From NCBI RefSeq assembly GCF_003945595.2, contig NW_024104452.1:744001-808000 (forward strand): a stretch of DNA of 64,000 bases. The letters run 5' to 3'. Below the pieces are notes generated by a model. That model did no database searches. It worked only from the letters and a program-made list of their open reading frames with translations, and was not told where the DNA came from. How positions within the stretch are numbered: position 1 is the stretch's first letter; the number at the start of each line of letters is the position of its first letter. Below are positions 50,001 to 62,700 of this stretch, piece after piece. Position numbers and translations under genes: made by a program. The DNA is from Pipra filicauda (taxonomy: Eukaryota; Chordata; Aves; Passeriformes; Pipridae).

Positions 50001-50092
50001 ATAAAACAAAACGTACAGGAAAAAACCTGCAGTGCATTATAATAAACAGTATTTCTTTGTAAAGGAGGTGCATTCTGAGCTTGTGTGAACAG
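47041..50092. other. unique non-coding DNA
   Basis: No gene was recognised. 47100-47340 is slightly GC-raised and could be a further extension of the preceding duplication or another unassigned old repeat. Confidence 0.5.
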
Positions 50093-50520
50093 TGATGTGT
50101 GACTGACCAAAGTCCAAGGGGTGGAATGTGACCCACTGAACACACCCCTGGGATGGAAGGTGGCTCAGAGGATGTGAGCAAGGGCTCTGTGCCCATGAAG
50201 CTCAGAGAATAATGCAGTGTGACTGAGTACAGCTGTTGCAAAGGATCTGATTTCCTCTGGTCCCCTTTGGTGTGATAGTGGCCTTTGCTTCAGACAAACA
50301 CTTATCAGCAGTTGAGTTGATCAGCTGGTGGTGCACATGTTTGTCCCTCAGTTCATTAAGAGTGTGAAGGTGTCCCTGAGTTAGCCAGACCAGCATGGGA
50401 TGAGAGTGAACACGTGGCTCAGCCCGACATAAGTGTAAAAACTAAACAACCAGCAAAATAAGTTACAGGAGTGCAATGGATGTGAACTGGCTTCAACCCC
50501 CTTATTCCTTCCTGGAGATT
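50093..50520. other. GC-raised segment, unassigned
   Basis: About 430 bp with higher GC than its surroundings and overlapping minus-strand frames of 64-129 codons, none with a domain. It may be an old interspersed repeat that I do not recognise. Confidence 0.3.
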
Positions 50521-50532
50521 GAAGGCACCCAA

Positions 50533-50555
50533 ATGCTTATCATGACGATAAGCAT
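50533..50555. repeat. 9-bp perfect hairpin
   Basis: atgcttatc (50533-50541) and its reverse complement gataagcat (50547-50555) flank a 5-base loop. Confidence 0.85.
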
Positions 50556-51053
50556 ATTTTTGGGAATCACCTTGGTATTGTGATTGAATTGTGTTCTGGA
50601 ATTGTTGTATTTTACTATGTATGATTTACATTTGTATTGTGTTTTCAGTACATTTTTAGATTCAGAAATCTCATGTAACATGTCTTCAAATTGGTAAATT
50701 TGATACTAAATGTTACACCCTCCATGCATGGAATACCTCAAAGAACCTGGTCAGAAGGAATTGAACCCTGACATGGTGTAATGAAGGAAAAAAAAGACAA
50801 AGATTCCTCTCAGATTTCCTACCATGTTAGAGACACTTGCATAACTTTATTTAGTTTGTGTAACCATTCTCAAGTGTGAGCGTATGCTGCCTCTTTGATT
50901 TTCTGAAAGATGAGGCAAAAGTCCTGTGAGGGAGAGGAAAAATGTGTCCAGTACAAGGCTGCAACAGTAACACATTATTTATATTTTTTACTAATTTTTA
51001 ATGATTATCTTTTAAAATATATTTGTCTAGTGCTATATTTTTGTTCTTTCTTG

Positions 51054-51075
51054 ATTGTCTTGAATTCAAGACAAT
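51054..51075. repeat. perfect 22-bp palindrome centred on an EcoRI-type GAATTC
   Basis: The left arm attgtcttgaa is followed with no spacer by its exact reverse complement. An overlapping 8-bp hairpin (aattcaag with cttgaatt, 51063-51070 and 51078-51085) shares the right half. Confidence 0.9.
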
Positions 51076-51090
51076 TGCTTGAATTTTTAG

Positions 51091-51150
51091 TGATAATGAT
51101 AAAAAGATAAAAGAATGATAAAAGATAAAAGAATGGTAAAAGAATGATAA
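51091..51150. repeat. imperfect GATAAAA-type microsatellite
   Basis: Alternating gataaaa and gaatgataaaa/gaatggtaaaa units over about 60 bp. GATA words are frequent here as a result. Confidence 0.85.
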
Positions 51151-54100
51151 TTTATACCTGTTGACCTTTACTAAAGAAAATCCCCATGCCTTCTGTAGGG
51201 ATAACCAACAAACTGGAGAGGGGTAACTGACAAAGTACTGTATTACAAAGCCTGTCTCATCTTCCCATCTACAATAACATTTGTATGAATGAAATTACAT
51301 CCATACCTTTTCATGGGTTAATATGCCTAATATTTGAAATTAGATGATTTACATTCAAATTTTGCAGCTCAAGTTCAATTTTGAAAGGAGGAATGATAGT
51401 CTATATTTTAAAATTCCGATATTTTCTCTGCAAGTATTCTTATAAATACTGTTTAGCACTGTAATGCTGAGCAAAATTGTTTTGGAGGTTCCTGTTGTGG
51501 CAGGGTCCCCCATGAGAATATGCCTGCCAACAAATACTAAATTTGGCTGATAATCTTATGTCAATAGCCCTTTTACTACCAACTTCATGCCACACATAGG
51601 CATTTTCAATCCTAATGAAAAGGAAAATTTGTATGGTGCATATTCACATATATCTATAAAATTTACATATTTTTCATCTATGTGAATATGTATTTCTGGA
51701 AGTTTGTATAGACTTCCATCTTATGATTTCTAGATTTCTTCAGTCTCACTTAAAAGAAAGTAAATGTGATATGGCTAAAAGATTCTAGTATTACTAGAGA
51801 ATTTAATAGAGATCTAAAATATCAAAATATTTTATGTTAGCTACACAATATTCTCCTCATAGAAAGAGTGATGGGAAGTGATCATACAGAGGGAATGGGA
51901 AGTTGTACAGTTTTACCTGTGAAACGTTTCTATACAAAACTGGAATTATTCTCCATCTTGTAGAGTTGTGTTTTTAAGTGGTTTTAGTCTGAACAAAGTT
52001 CTCCTATATAAGTCTGCCTATAAAAAGAACTGGACTTGCTATTTTATTGCATAGTTGTTCAGTTTGAAGTTTATACAGTCTCCACAGAATAGGCAATAGT
52101 AGTAAAAACAACCAAATAACACTCCCTGCCATTTCTTGTTAGAAAATTAAGCAGCTGTAATTCAGAACATGAAATGGGAATAATATGACCATTTTACAGA
52201 TGTTTCATGACCCAAATCACATTAACTGAGTCAGTTCTCTTTCCCCAGTATGAGTTAGTGGTAATGGATGGCACCATAAAACTTTCAGGGACAGGTACAA
52301 AAAGGTGATTTTGGGTAGGAAAAATATTTTCTGTCATCCCAGCAATGTCAAAAGCAAGACATGAGTAGCACAGAAGTGGAGGATAATGGGTGACTATTTT
52401 ACTGGTCCATAGAATCTTGGTTTCTATGGCATTTGAAGGATGCTAGAAACTACAGGGGTTTAATGACCTTATGGAACTTTCCATGGCCATTAAATCAGAG
52501 AAATCACATGGAGGGGGAATGACTTCAGTGCCGTTGATGGAAATTTTATAGGCATCTTGCTGTTTCCCATGGTGGGGGAAGATGGCATAAACTAATGACA
52601 GGCAAAAGGTCAAATGCTTCAGAGTGCAGAGCTGCTCAACTGCTCAGATGTTGGTGTGAAGTTCACACAAGCCTTTTTGGATATTTTTGTGTTTGAAAAA
52701 TTGTTTTACCATCATAAACAGTAGCACCTTTATTTTTCCATTCCTTTTTTTCCCTCTTTTTTTTAGAAAGGTTTTTATTTGAAGATGTCCTCATTATTTA
52801 CCCATCAGAAGTATAGTACTTCTAGTACTATTGCAATATTTTCAATTCAAATTCCAGCCTGAGTTCAGAAATATATAATTTAATATAAATATTCTTTTTT
52901 TTTTTACCATCAATATGTTTTGGGGGGGATTTTTCTTAGTGTTCTGATCATACACAGCAGGATGATAATACTTCTAATACTGTAAACTGTTTATGCTCAC
53001 TGTTCTTAGAACATCTGGAATCACTGAATTTTGAACAGTTTGTTCTCTTTGAATTTCATACTGATCCTGCACGAGTTGAATTATCTGATGTAAAACAGAG
53101 ACAAGCTGACACTATTGCACTAGAATCAATTTCTAGCTTCAATGATTGAATAGGTCATGGTATATCCTTGCTTAATGGCCTGTTTTTGAGAAGTATTTTG
53201 TATATGCATAAATCTACTGTAACAATAAATTCCATGCAGTCAATGTATGAAATCTGAACTTCAATGAGAAAAAAAATTCGTTAACTCTAATAAGATCAGG
53301 ATTTCATCCAAAAGGACTGTTTGCCACAACTTAGTGTACTTATGGTTAATGAACTCACAGTATAGAATTATTAGATTAGCTGTAGTGCTTCTACATGGAG
53401 CACCTTGTGGTTTCCTTGTTGAAAAATACCTTTTAAAACTCTACCTATAAGGTGGTATTTTTTTTGCAAATATACATTATTTATACATATAGAACTTAAA
53501 TAAAGCAGAGTGTTTGGGACCAAAACTATGTTAAATAAATAATATTCTAAATAAAATAAAATAACTATTTTAAATAACTACTTTAAATAAAAATATAGCC
53601 TAAACTTAACTTGCGAGATACCTGCAGTGGGAAAGGAGGATTACTTGAGAAAATTTAGCAGTCTGGCATTTATGCCTTGGACAATTCCTGTTCAAGAGTG
53701 AATAAAATCACAAAAGTAGTTACATGAGCAAGTTACAACTATGTTTCATTTTTGTTTCTTTAGGGAAGAGTCCCCACAAGTAACAAATAATTTTTTGGCT
53801 GAAACCCAAATCTCATCTTCTTTAAATGACTGTGTATTGCTGTCATGGGGATGGGGAAGCTGAAGGAAGCTGGCTATGTATAAATGTGAAACTCCAGAGG
53901 AAAGAAACTCACCATTTCAAAAAATTAAAGCTACAAAAAACAACACCTAAAAACTGTTGTCTAGTGGAAATAGTGGAATAGTATGGATTCATTTTAGAAA
54001 CTCTAAAAGGATTTTAAAACTCTAATAGATGTCAACCCCTAAAATGTCCAACCCACCGAAGCTAGTAATTTATCTATCATGGAGAAAATTGCACTTTGGA

Positions 54101-56111
54101 TCTCATAGAATTTTTATTATTATGAGGTTTTCTACTTCTGGCTGTCAAAGTCTGCTCATCTTTGTCATCTGATGGATATCAGCAAAGTTTTTTATGAATA
54201 TTCTGTTGCATTTCAAAGAGAGATCTTACCTGGTTTAAGATCAGACACTTTAGAAATTCAGAACACTAATTCCATTTATAACAAACATCTTAAAATGCTT
54301 AGTTTGCTATAAACAAAGAACTGTTCCATACAATAGTATATGCTGGGTCCAACTGGCTTTGCAGAAAATGAGGTGGAATTCCTGGTAAAAATGAGCCTAA
54401 ATACTCAAATATGGGGGGAAAAATGGGACATCATACGAAACAAGCTAGCCCTCCATTGAGTTTTACTCATTCATCAAAAAAATCAAAGTGACCTTTGAAA
54501 ATTAAATGAAATATTTAAACCTTAGGAAAACTAAATTCAAATTTTTGGTGTGAAGGAAAAAATTCTGACAGAAGAATCAAGGACAACAAGATTGTTCTAC
54601 AGATTCTCAGAGAAATAGCAGCTTGCCTTCATATTCAGTCTTTGTATGTCAAAGTGTTTCTCTACATTATTTTTTGATCATTTTTAATTCCTTGCCTCTC
54701 CCCTCCTCACAGAATTTTTTTCATCCAAGTGAGGAGTCAGGACATCAGACAAGCACAAGGCAAAACTAAGCTGGTAGATGTTGGTGTGGTATGAAGAAAC
54801 TGCCTGTCTGAGTGCTATTTTCATATGACTGTCCCTAGAAACGTAAGAAAAACTTTATTCCTAAGAGATTCAGAAGAGTATGAGAAAAATATGTTTTAGC
54901 ATTTAAAAAGGTATTAATTTAAATAGACCTTCAATTTCCTTTACGTTGGATTTGTGGCTTTATGGTATCTATTCAGAAAGAATATGTTAGCAATTGAAAA
55001 CCAAGATCACCAGAAATGAATTTGGTAATCCTGGAATGCATTAGTTTTTATCCTTTCTGTGCTTTCTTTTCAGGAAGTACTTTTTCATTTAGCACAACCA
55101 TTCAGTTTATTCAGATAAATTCATCTTTGGTTTTGTTATAAACTGAGTGGAAATACCAGTTTTCTTGGGTAAGAACAGATATTGGAGAGAGGACTGCAAC
55201 ATTCAAAGCAGCATTTCAGTAGGCTGATGAAATAATACCAAAAGAGAAAATCTGCTGGTAATTAATGCATGTAAACAGTTTCACAAGTTTTCTTGACTGC
55301 TCTGTTTCAGAGTGTGGTTTCATACTTGCAATTAGGCAGTGAGACTTGAAGGTATGTTGAGAAAGGTTTGCACTCTTTCTACTCAAACAAGCCCAACCTA
55401 AGGGACTTCTCCACAATCACTGACATTCATCCTGTGCTAGATGGTGCTGTGCATGCTAATTTTCCTGTGGATATGTGAGAAAAGTGGCTTGTCTATATAT
55501 AAAAATTGGCAACCTGTCACTGTCAATATATTTTTGTCATGTGGGCCAACAGCTTTCCTTGGATACCCTTGCAGAGATGCAGTGTGTGCGTGCAAAGGAA
55601 TAATCGGGTCCTCTCTGTCAGCAGTTACAGGATAGTTGTGGTAGGATTCCCAATTTGTTTTCTAGCTTTCATGATTAACAATAGTAGACTGCATGCAAAA
55701 GTGCTGAAAGTGCAGTCATTAACTATATTGATCATGTTTGAAGACAGAAGGAATTTAAATTGATTTTCAGGTTTCAGTTTGACTTTGCAAGACTGATGGC
55801 TGAGCCAGGAGAAAGAGGGGATCTTTTGGTTTGCTAGCTTAGAACATAAAAACGTAGCAGACAGACATCACACCACTTTTTTTTTTTAATTTTATTTTCT
55901 TAATAACATAGTAATTAGAAGACTGCAAGCTTGTAAATTGATTTGAAGACGGGTTTAACTTTGCTTATAAAATGTCTGGTTTGAATCTCATTGCATAATA
56001 AAACCTGGTAATCCTTTAGGTTTACTTCTGTCCTCAGTAATTGTAAAACTCTGTATGGTCTCTTAGACCTGTTTGCATTTTGTATTAGCTGTTTAGTGTT
56101 ATGAATTATAA
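51151..56111. other. unique AT-rich non-coding DNA
   Basis: About 5 kb with no gene or assigned repeat. There is an AAATA/AATAA-rich low-complexity stretch at 53470-53600 and T-runs near 52745 and 52895. Confidence 0.55.
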
Positions 56112-56342
56112 CAGTAGCATATTACAGCAGGTCCTACTGTGCTAAATACCATACGAACACAAAGCAAGGGACAATGTCCTCCCCGGGACCTTACAGTTTA
56201 AATAGATTAAAAGATTAATAGAAACACACAGACATGAAGTGTCTTGCTCAAGGTTACACATAAGGCCAATAGCAAAACCAGAATTAAACTGGCCCCTGTG
56301 TCCCAGTCTAGCACCCTGTTGATCGCACCACAGTGCCTCTGG
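56112..56342 (+). mobile_element. ancient MIR-like amniote interspersed repeat
   Basis: The segment carries, in order, 'cagtagca', 'ctgtgctaaatacc', 'gaacacaaagcaaggg', 'gacaatgtcctcccc', 'gaccttacagtttaaatag', 'gaagtgtcttgctcaaggtt', 'acaca', 'tagcaaaaccagaattaaac', 'gtcccagtctagcaccctg' and 'caccacagtgcctct'. This matches the layout of an old MIR/CORE-type or L3-tail repeat that I know from reptile and bird genomes: 'gtgacttgcccaaggtcacac...gcagagccaggaattgaaccc...cccagtccagtgc...ccac...tgcctc'. Divergence is high, as expected for an insertion that predates birds. The family assignment is tentative. Confidence 0.6.
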
Positions 56343-58229
56343 AACTTAATTTGAAGTAATATTTTCAACTTATGCATACAAATTGCTTTAAAACCTAATT
56401 GTGATAGTCCAAAAGGCATCTTGGTGAGAATAAAACCTCCTTGACAAGGGAACTGGAGGACATATAGTCATACCCAAGGCAAGGCTCATTTTTTTTCTTT
56501 TTATCATCATTCATCATCTTTGACAAGAGAATGCTTTGAATACAGTAGAAAGCTTTATAGCCAACCTTTCATGGCACAAGAGGAGGAAGGAGGCTCTATG
56601 TATTCCCAAGCTGCTTATTTACTTATGAAATTTTAGTCAGAGAGTTTCTTGCTGCTTGAGAAAGTGTTTCACTGGGTCACCAGGAAACGCCCACTTCCAG
56701 ATGGGAACGTCAAGGACACAGTGCTCTGCTGGGTCTTATATCCTGCAGGGAGCTACGCAGGTTTGCTGAGAAAGAAAGACCTAATCATCAAAGACAGGGG
56801 CAGATTTATGAAGTTGTGAAGTTATCCAACAGAAAGTGTTTAATAAATGATGGGTTCCTCCATGATGGTTCAACTAAGCTCATGATCAGGAACATTTCAA
56901 ATTAAAATATAGGTCTAACTCAAACAAGCCTCATAATACTCAATACTCTAATCTCATAGAGCACTGGACATATGTTTTTTTAAGGTACTTGAGTAACAAA
57001 CAAAGCGGGGCTCAAACCCTTTATTTTGTCTCTGGGAGCCTGTTCTTTTTTTCTCTCTCTGTGGAAATATGACAAGAACACATTGTACGTAAGCAAACAT
57101 TGAGTGAACCATTTCCTACTGTTTAACTTTGTGTATTATAAGACATCATATTCACTTTGTCTCTCCTTCTATAGGCCATAAAAATAATTTTAATCTATAA
57201 AGAATAGATGAAGAAAATTGTAACTACTTATTTAAAACAAGTGCTTATTTTTTGTACCTTTCCATGCCAATGGGAGCTTGAAGTTTGGATTTGTAAGCTG
57301 AAAATTTTAGCCATTGATTACAAGAGATAATTGCTTTTATCTTGTGGAAAAAAACTAAGTTATTTTTGCAGTGAATTCACTGCTTACTTTTTGCCGTGTG
57401 TCATCACCTTTTCCTGAGGGTAAGGATTGTATACCACAACTGTGAAAAAACAAGAATTACTTTTATTTTGTCTGAGCACAAAATCAAAGACATGTTGCAT
57501 TCTCTTTAGTCCTGCTATTACTACAAAATTCATTTTGAAAGACCCAGTGAGGAAAATAGTGAGTAGTCAAGTGAAATAGCAAAATCAAAGAAATGCTCTA
57601 AAATCAACCCAAGTTCTTTAAAATGGTTATTGTATGTCCAATACTGTATAACTACTCTGAATGGGATAGGCAAGCTATTTAATGATGAGTACTTTGATCA
57701 AATTTGATATATTCTATAGAGAGGCTTTCCATTACCTGATTTTTTTTTCTGAGAAAATATTGATAATTTACACTTTGAAGAGCTATAACTGGAAAACTAA
57801 ATAGAAGAAACCTTTTTAAACATTTGAGAAACAGAAACATACATTGATCAAATTAAATGGACCTTTTAAACTTTTAAATACTTTGTATAACTTACAGACC
57901 AAGAACTATTTTTGTAAATTATTTAACATATTACTGATCAAGAAATGCCTTGCTGTATGTATTCCAGTTATTCTCAGTGGTTAGGAGCTTTCCTGACTAC
58001 ATTTCCAAATTGTAGTTCTGGATTAGGGATTCTAATGGAGTAAAACAATAGGAAAATCTAGAAAAAAAATTATGTGGTTGAATATCATCCATAATTATAA
58101 AAGATTATCAGTATTGATATTTTCAAGTTGTCAAGAAAAATTTACATGAATATTTCAATTATTTTTGAAAATAATTATATAATAAGTGCCAAAGGAATGA
58201 TCTTTTTGATACAGTAATATTATGAGACC
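56343..58229. other. unique non-coding DNA
   Basis: No gene was recognised. 56640-56830 is slightly GC-raised (caggaaacgcccacttccag) with no identified element. Confidence 0.55.
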
Positions 58230-58520
58230 TACTAGAAATTGCGAGTTTACATTTGTGTGCTACCGTTGTACTGAACGCTGTGCTGTGTAAAAGGATTGCT
58301 ATTTATGAGAAAGAGCTGCAATTGAAAACTCCTTGTTGCATTGGCTGGTTAATTGTCTTCCTTCCAGTTTGTCAGAAATGGGCTTCTTTGTTGCCTTAGT
58401 CTGACATTTAAGAGCAGGGAAACAACAAAAACTTCAATCATGTCTCAAACCTTATCACACTGGAGAGCGACTCTACTGGAAGTTGTAGCAGGCATTATAT
58501 TAAATCTGACAAGGGCATGA
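58230..58520. other. candidate conserved non-coding block (unverified)
   Basis: Mixed-composition, non-repetitive sequence with a homeodomain-type core (ggttaattgtc at about 58346) and several kept CpGs. It resembles developmental enhancer sequence in texture only. Cross-species alignment is required. Confidence 0.2.
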
Positions 58521-59369
58521 TCTCTTCTCCTGTTTTTTTTTTTTATTGTTGCCTAACTTCCATGCACTTTTTTTGCCCCGTTGGCCTTTCCTACAATGGA
58601 TTAAATGGTTAAATGATAAGAGTTGGACACATCTTGGTTTGCTTGTTTTTTTAACCTGAAGGCATAATACAGGTTGTTTGGTTGCTTTTTAAAAAACTAT
58701 CACTTGAGATCTCTCTAACCTCTCAAATATCTAAATAACTTTTCATCTTGGAGTCTAAGGCTTTCTGAATTGGTATGCAGCTGTCTCCTCTCTCTCACTA
58801 TTTCAGTATTAGTTTTCTCTGTTTCTCTGACCAAGTACATATTTCTTCAGGCTGTTTCAAATCCATTTCTTTTATTACTTACTATTAGCATGCATTACAA
58901 TTCCATATTACTTATTCATAAAAGTTTGTAAAGAAAAAAGTTACATTGTCAAAATACGTATATTTTTCCTTTCTGTGATATGCTTTCCCAGTCTCTATTT
59001 TTTGGGGTTTTTCTCCCTTGTTTCTTTTGGGTGCAAATATGTTTTTCAAGAAATATGTTGTAAAGAATAGCTTTTCATAAAATTAGCATTCTAGAATATT
59101 TTACAGCTTATGAATGCTGAGGGGCACTATGTGAAAGATGGCACTTTTCCCCCAGCAATATTGATTGGAATACTATTGGGTTTTTGCTCCAGAAACCTTG
59201 AAAAATTACGTACAATTATTTTCCAAGGCCTCATACAACCCTCTAACATTATGGTCTTATGATGCAGTGGGAAGGAAAGATTGTTTAGTATGCCAGTATG
59301 AAACTACAAGAGGTAAAATACAGTCCCACTACCTGCTGAGAACAGCCAGAGAAAGACCAGAAAAATAAG
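58521..59369. other. unique non-coding DNA
   Basis: No gene was recognised. T-run near 58533. The 67-codon frame at 59165-59368 is treated under rejected items. Confidence 0.5.
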
Positions 59370-59790
59370 ACGTCCTTTGTCTTATATTTTATTCTCCGTA
59401 GAGTTCTCCGAGAGTCTGTAATGTATGATTTGCGGGGGGCTTGTAAGCAACCAAAAGACAGTGCTTTGTACTAGTATACGGAGGAAAAAAAATGTAGGAG
59501 GAAAATTCTGTCGCTTTTTTCATATACTCTAGGGAGGCTGAAATTACGTACTGGAAAGCTTCTGGAAAAAAACCATCAGACTAAAAGCCAAATACATTTC
59601 AAATGGCTTTTCTCCGGGTTCATGTTAGACCAGTCTGAAACTATGTGCTTAAATGGATACTTGGTTAATCTCATTTGCTTACCATTGATTGAAAAGGAGT
59701 TCAAGTTTGTGATTACAGCATGAATATTGACCATTACTGAAAAGCTGATCGAATGTGGGGGTTTTATTGTGAAATTTTAGTTACAGTGCC
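59370..59790. other. candidate conserved non-coding block (unverified)
   Basis: CpG-retaining, non-repetitive stretch (ttctccgtagagttctccga, gatttgcggggggc, tatacggagg, tctgtcgc, ctccggg, gatcgaatg). CpGs are dense here compared with neighbouring DNA, which can mark constraint or a young unmethylated element. Confidence 0.22.
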
Positions 59791-62700
59791 TTAATATAAT
59801 TTTTAAATATTTTGTCAAAGAACTTGGTGTTTGTGACAATCTTCTGTTTAAATTTTCAAAATTTGATCTTGAAGTTGACAAGTAATATTTGCGCACATCT
59901 GCAGAAAAGTCCAGTTCATGAAGAACAACTCTTTTGGAGAAAGTGAGGTGCTATGTTAGAATATCTTAAACCAAAGAGGTATATCTCAGAGGTTCTACTA
60001 AATGAAGTTAAATTCAAAGTCTTTAAATGAATGGGTGACAAACTGCTTTGAAAATATCTTAATATCTGCAATATTGTAGAGAAATTGCCTTAGAGAATAA
60101 GTTATATGTCAAAATACCCTTGAATTGTTTAGATTCTTGCTTGTGAAACATTGGGGTTTTTTTCATTATTGTGTTGTCTTTCCCATAATTTTTAAGGGAC
60201 ATCTTAGGTACAGAGTTTTAACGTATAAAGCTAATTTTTTGTTTTTTTCCCCTTGGTAAAAGCAGTGAGGATTTTTTTTCTATGTGTGTTGACCACTTTG
60301 CTGATAACTCTGTTACTGAAATGAACTAATGGGCCCACAGTGGTAGGTTTTTTATTTTGATATCAGTGACACTTTAGAGAGTGAATATTTAAGGCAGGTT
60401 GGGTGAAAGATATTGTTTTGATAAGTAAATATTGCTTTTTATTGAAAAATTGCTATTACTCTCTTTTTGAATGTTGGTGAAGCTATTAGGTTTTCATGTT
60501 TTTAAGTCTTCTTCTTCTTTACTGGGGAAACAGAAAAATACAAATGTAAGGAGATGGATAAAGATGCCAAAATAACCTGCCAATATTAATCAGAGATCAC
60601 AGTACATAAATATATAAAGAAGAAAAAATAGAACTTCGATTTGTAAAATTTCTGCCATAAGTAAATCTACTCACACAAGAAAGTAACTGAAGGATTTGAT
60701 GTACTTGTTTAGGAAACAAAACTATTGCAATATGTGTCCATGTTTCTAAGTGTTCTGAAATGTCTCTTTGAACTGGGGAAAAGAAAAATTTTATTGATTG
60801 AGCAGAAAGAACAAAAAAAGAAATATGGAAAGGAACGTTTTCAAACATGCTGTTTGAACATAGCACAGTCTTTTATTTCTATATAAAATAACATTTTTGA
60901 TCTGTTCTAGTCCAATTTGGTTTTCCAAAATAAAGCATGTCTCTATGGAAATTGAACTTGTTTTGACAGAAGAGGGCAGTGTTTCTTTACAATTGTGCAT
61001 GGGAAATATGCATATTATTTTAAAGATCAGTCTCTAGAGAGTATTTTGAGCCAATAAATTTAAATGTAATAAATGCCCTCTGAATATGCTACTTAGTAAA
61101 ATAACATGCAGTGAAAAAGTAGACATTACAGTTAATTTTATCAGCACTGAATTGTACTGACCCAAGGAACAGCATGTAACCTTTAACATATTACGTAGGT
61201 GTTTGACGTTTTTGTGATGTTCAAAGATTTATGCAACAACATCTTGGGTTAAAAATTGTAAAATGGTAAAAATTAAGCCTAACAGTACTTCATTATGGAA
61301 TGTATTAGGGACATAACTATCAATAAAATAGCTTTGCAATAACTCAATGTATAAATCAACACTGACAATCTCACATATCAGGAGTTGTCCATGGTGCTGT
61401 AGTGTCACACTTTATAGAATAGGAAAACTGAAAAAAATACAATCACAGTTTATGAAAGGAATATGGAATCAAGCACAACTTTTACTTTAAAAGCTCCAAC
61501 TAGATCCTGATTGAATGCCAGTTAATTACTTGTTTTATTGTCCTTTTAGGGTAGTGATGTTTTCTAAGTCTGGGCCTACATGATTGATGCATTTCTATAT
61601 CCTAAGTGGTTTCATCTATTTCTGCCCATAATAATATTACAGGGTCAGGTTTCTCCCTTTCCTCCTCCTTCCTACCAAAATCTTGTCCTAAATTTCTTAC
61701 TTCTCTATATAAACACTTTGTTCTTGTTCTCTGAGCATTTTATGGGGATGGATGAATCAGGCAGCTCTTCTTCGGGGAATACTGAGTTACTCCATATCCA
61801 AGAAGGTGAGGTTTTTCATATGGACATAGGGAATGTGTAATGGAAGTGTTTAGTAAAAAGGTACTGATTTTTGGTTTGCTGAATGGTGTAAGCAATGTCT
61901 TCTCTTATTTTCTCACAAACTTGCAATATTGCTGTCAGCCTTACTAGCCTTTTGTCCAAATAAATCTTAATCACAAAAGAGTCCTGGGAAGTGGCTGTGC
62001 AGAGAACAAAGAGCAAGTGTAATTAAATAACTTATAATGAAAACAAAGGAAAGGAGGTGAGGAAGGAAAAAAGACGTTTAGAAGTTATTTCTTTTTTTCT
62101 TGCCTTCATTTTATGCCTGTTTCCCTTCCTTCTCTGCCTATTTCTCCAAAATAATTTGTATTAAATTCAGTGCTTTGAGAAAGCGGTTCTGCAATCCAGA
62201 CACATTTTCATGGAAAAGCAATAGCACAGAAAGTGGTGGTACAAGAGTCTGTCGGTCTGCTCCAACTGCGTGAAAAATCCTGCTGTAGACTTCAGCTTTT
62301 CCTTCCTCTGCTGCTCACAGAAATACCGGGTGTGAGCTGCAGTTCACTTGAAACAGGAGACAGTCCATCAAGCCTGTTCGTATGAGCTACCAGGAAAGTC
62401 CTTACGTTTTGTGGGACATGAATTTTATGTAGCAATAATGTGAAAGCTTTAGGAAGCAATGAACTGAAGTGAGAAACTCCACATCTTACTGACAATTGCC
62501 TGAACGAGCCTTTTCTAAAGCCTAGTGGGGCTGTTGGGACTGTGCCAACAGTGAAGAGAGAGATTGGCTTCTTTTGATGGACACTTGTTCTGCAAATGTC
62601 ATCATTCTTAGCTAGAAAGGTGCTCATTAAAGAAGTCAGGAAAGGAGATAATATGCAATCTGATAGAAGGAAGCATTTTAAAATTTAGTTAATCATATGT

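Noticed and set aside
59156..59312. Possible exon with pyrimidine tract, AG acceptor and AG|gtaaaa donor
   Set aside because: The open frame (59165 onward) has an in-frame stop at 59162-59164, just inside the proposed acceptor, so a coding exon in that phase is excluded.
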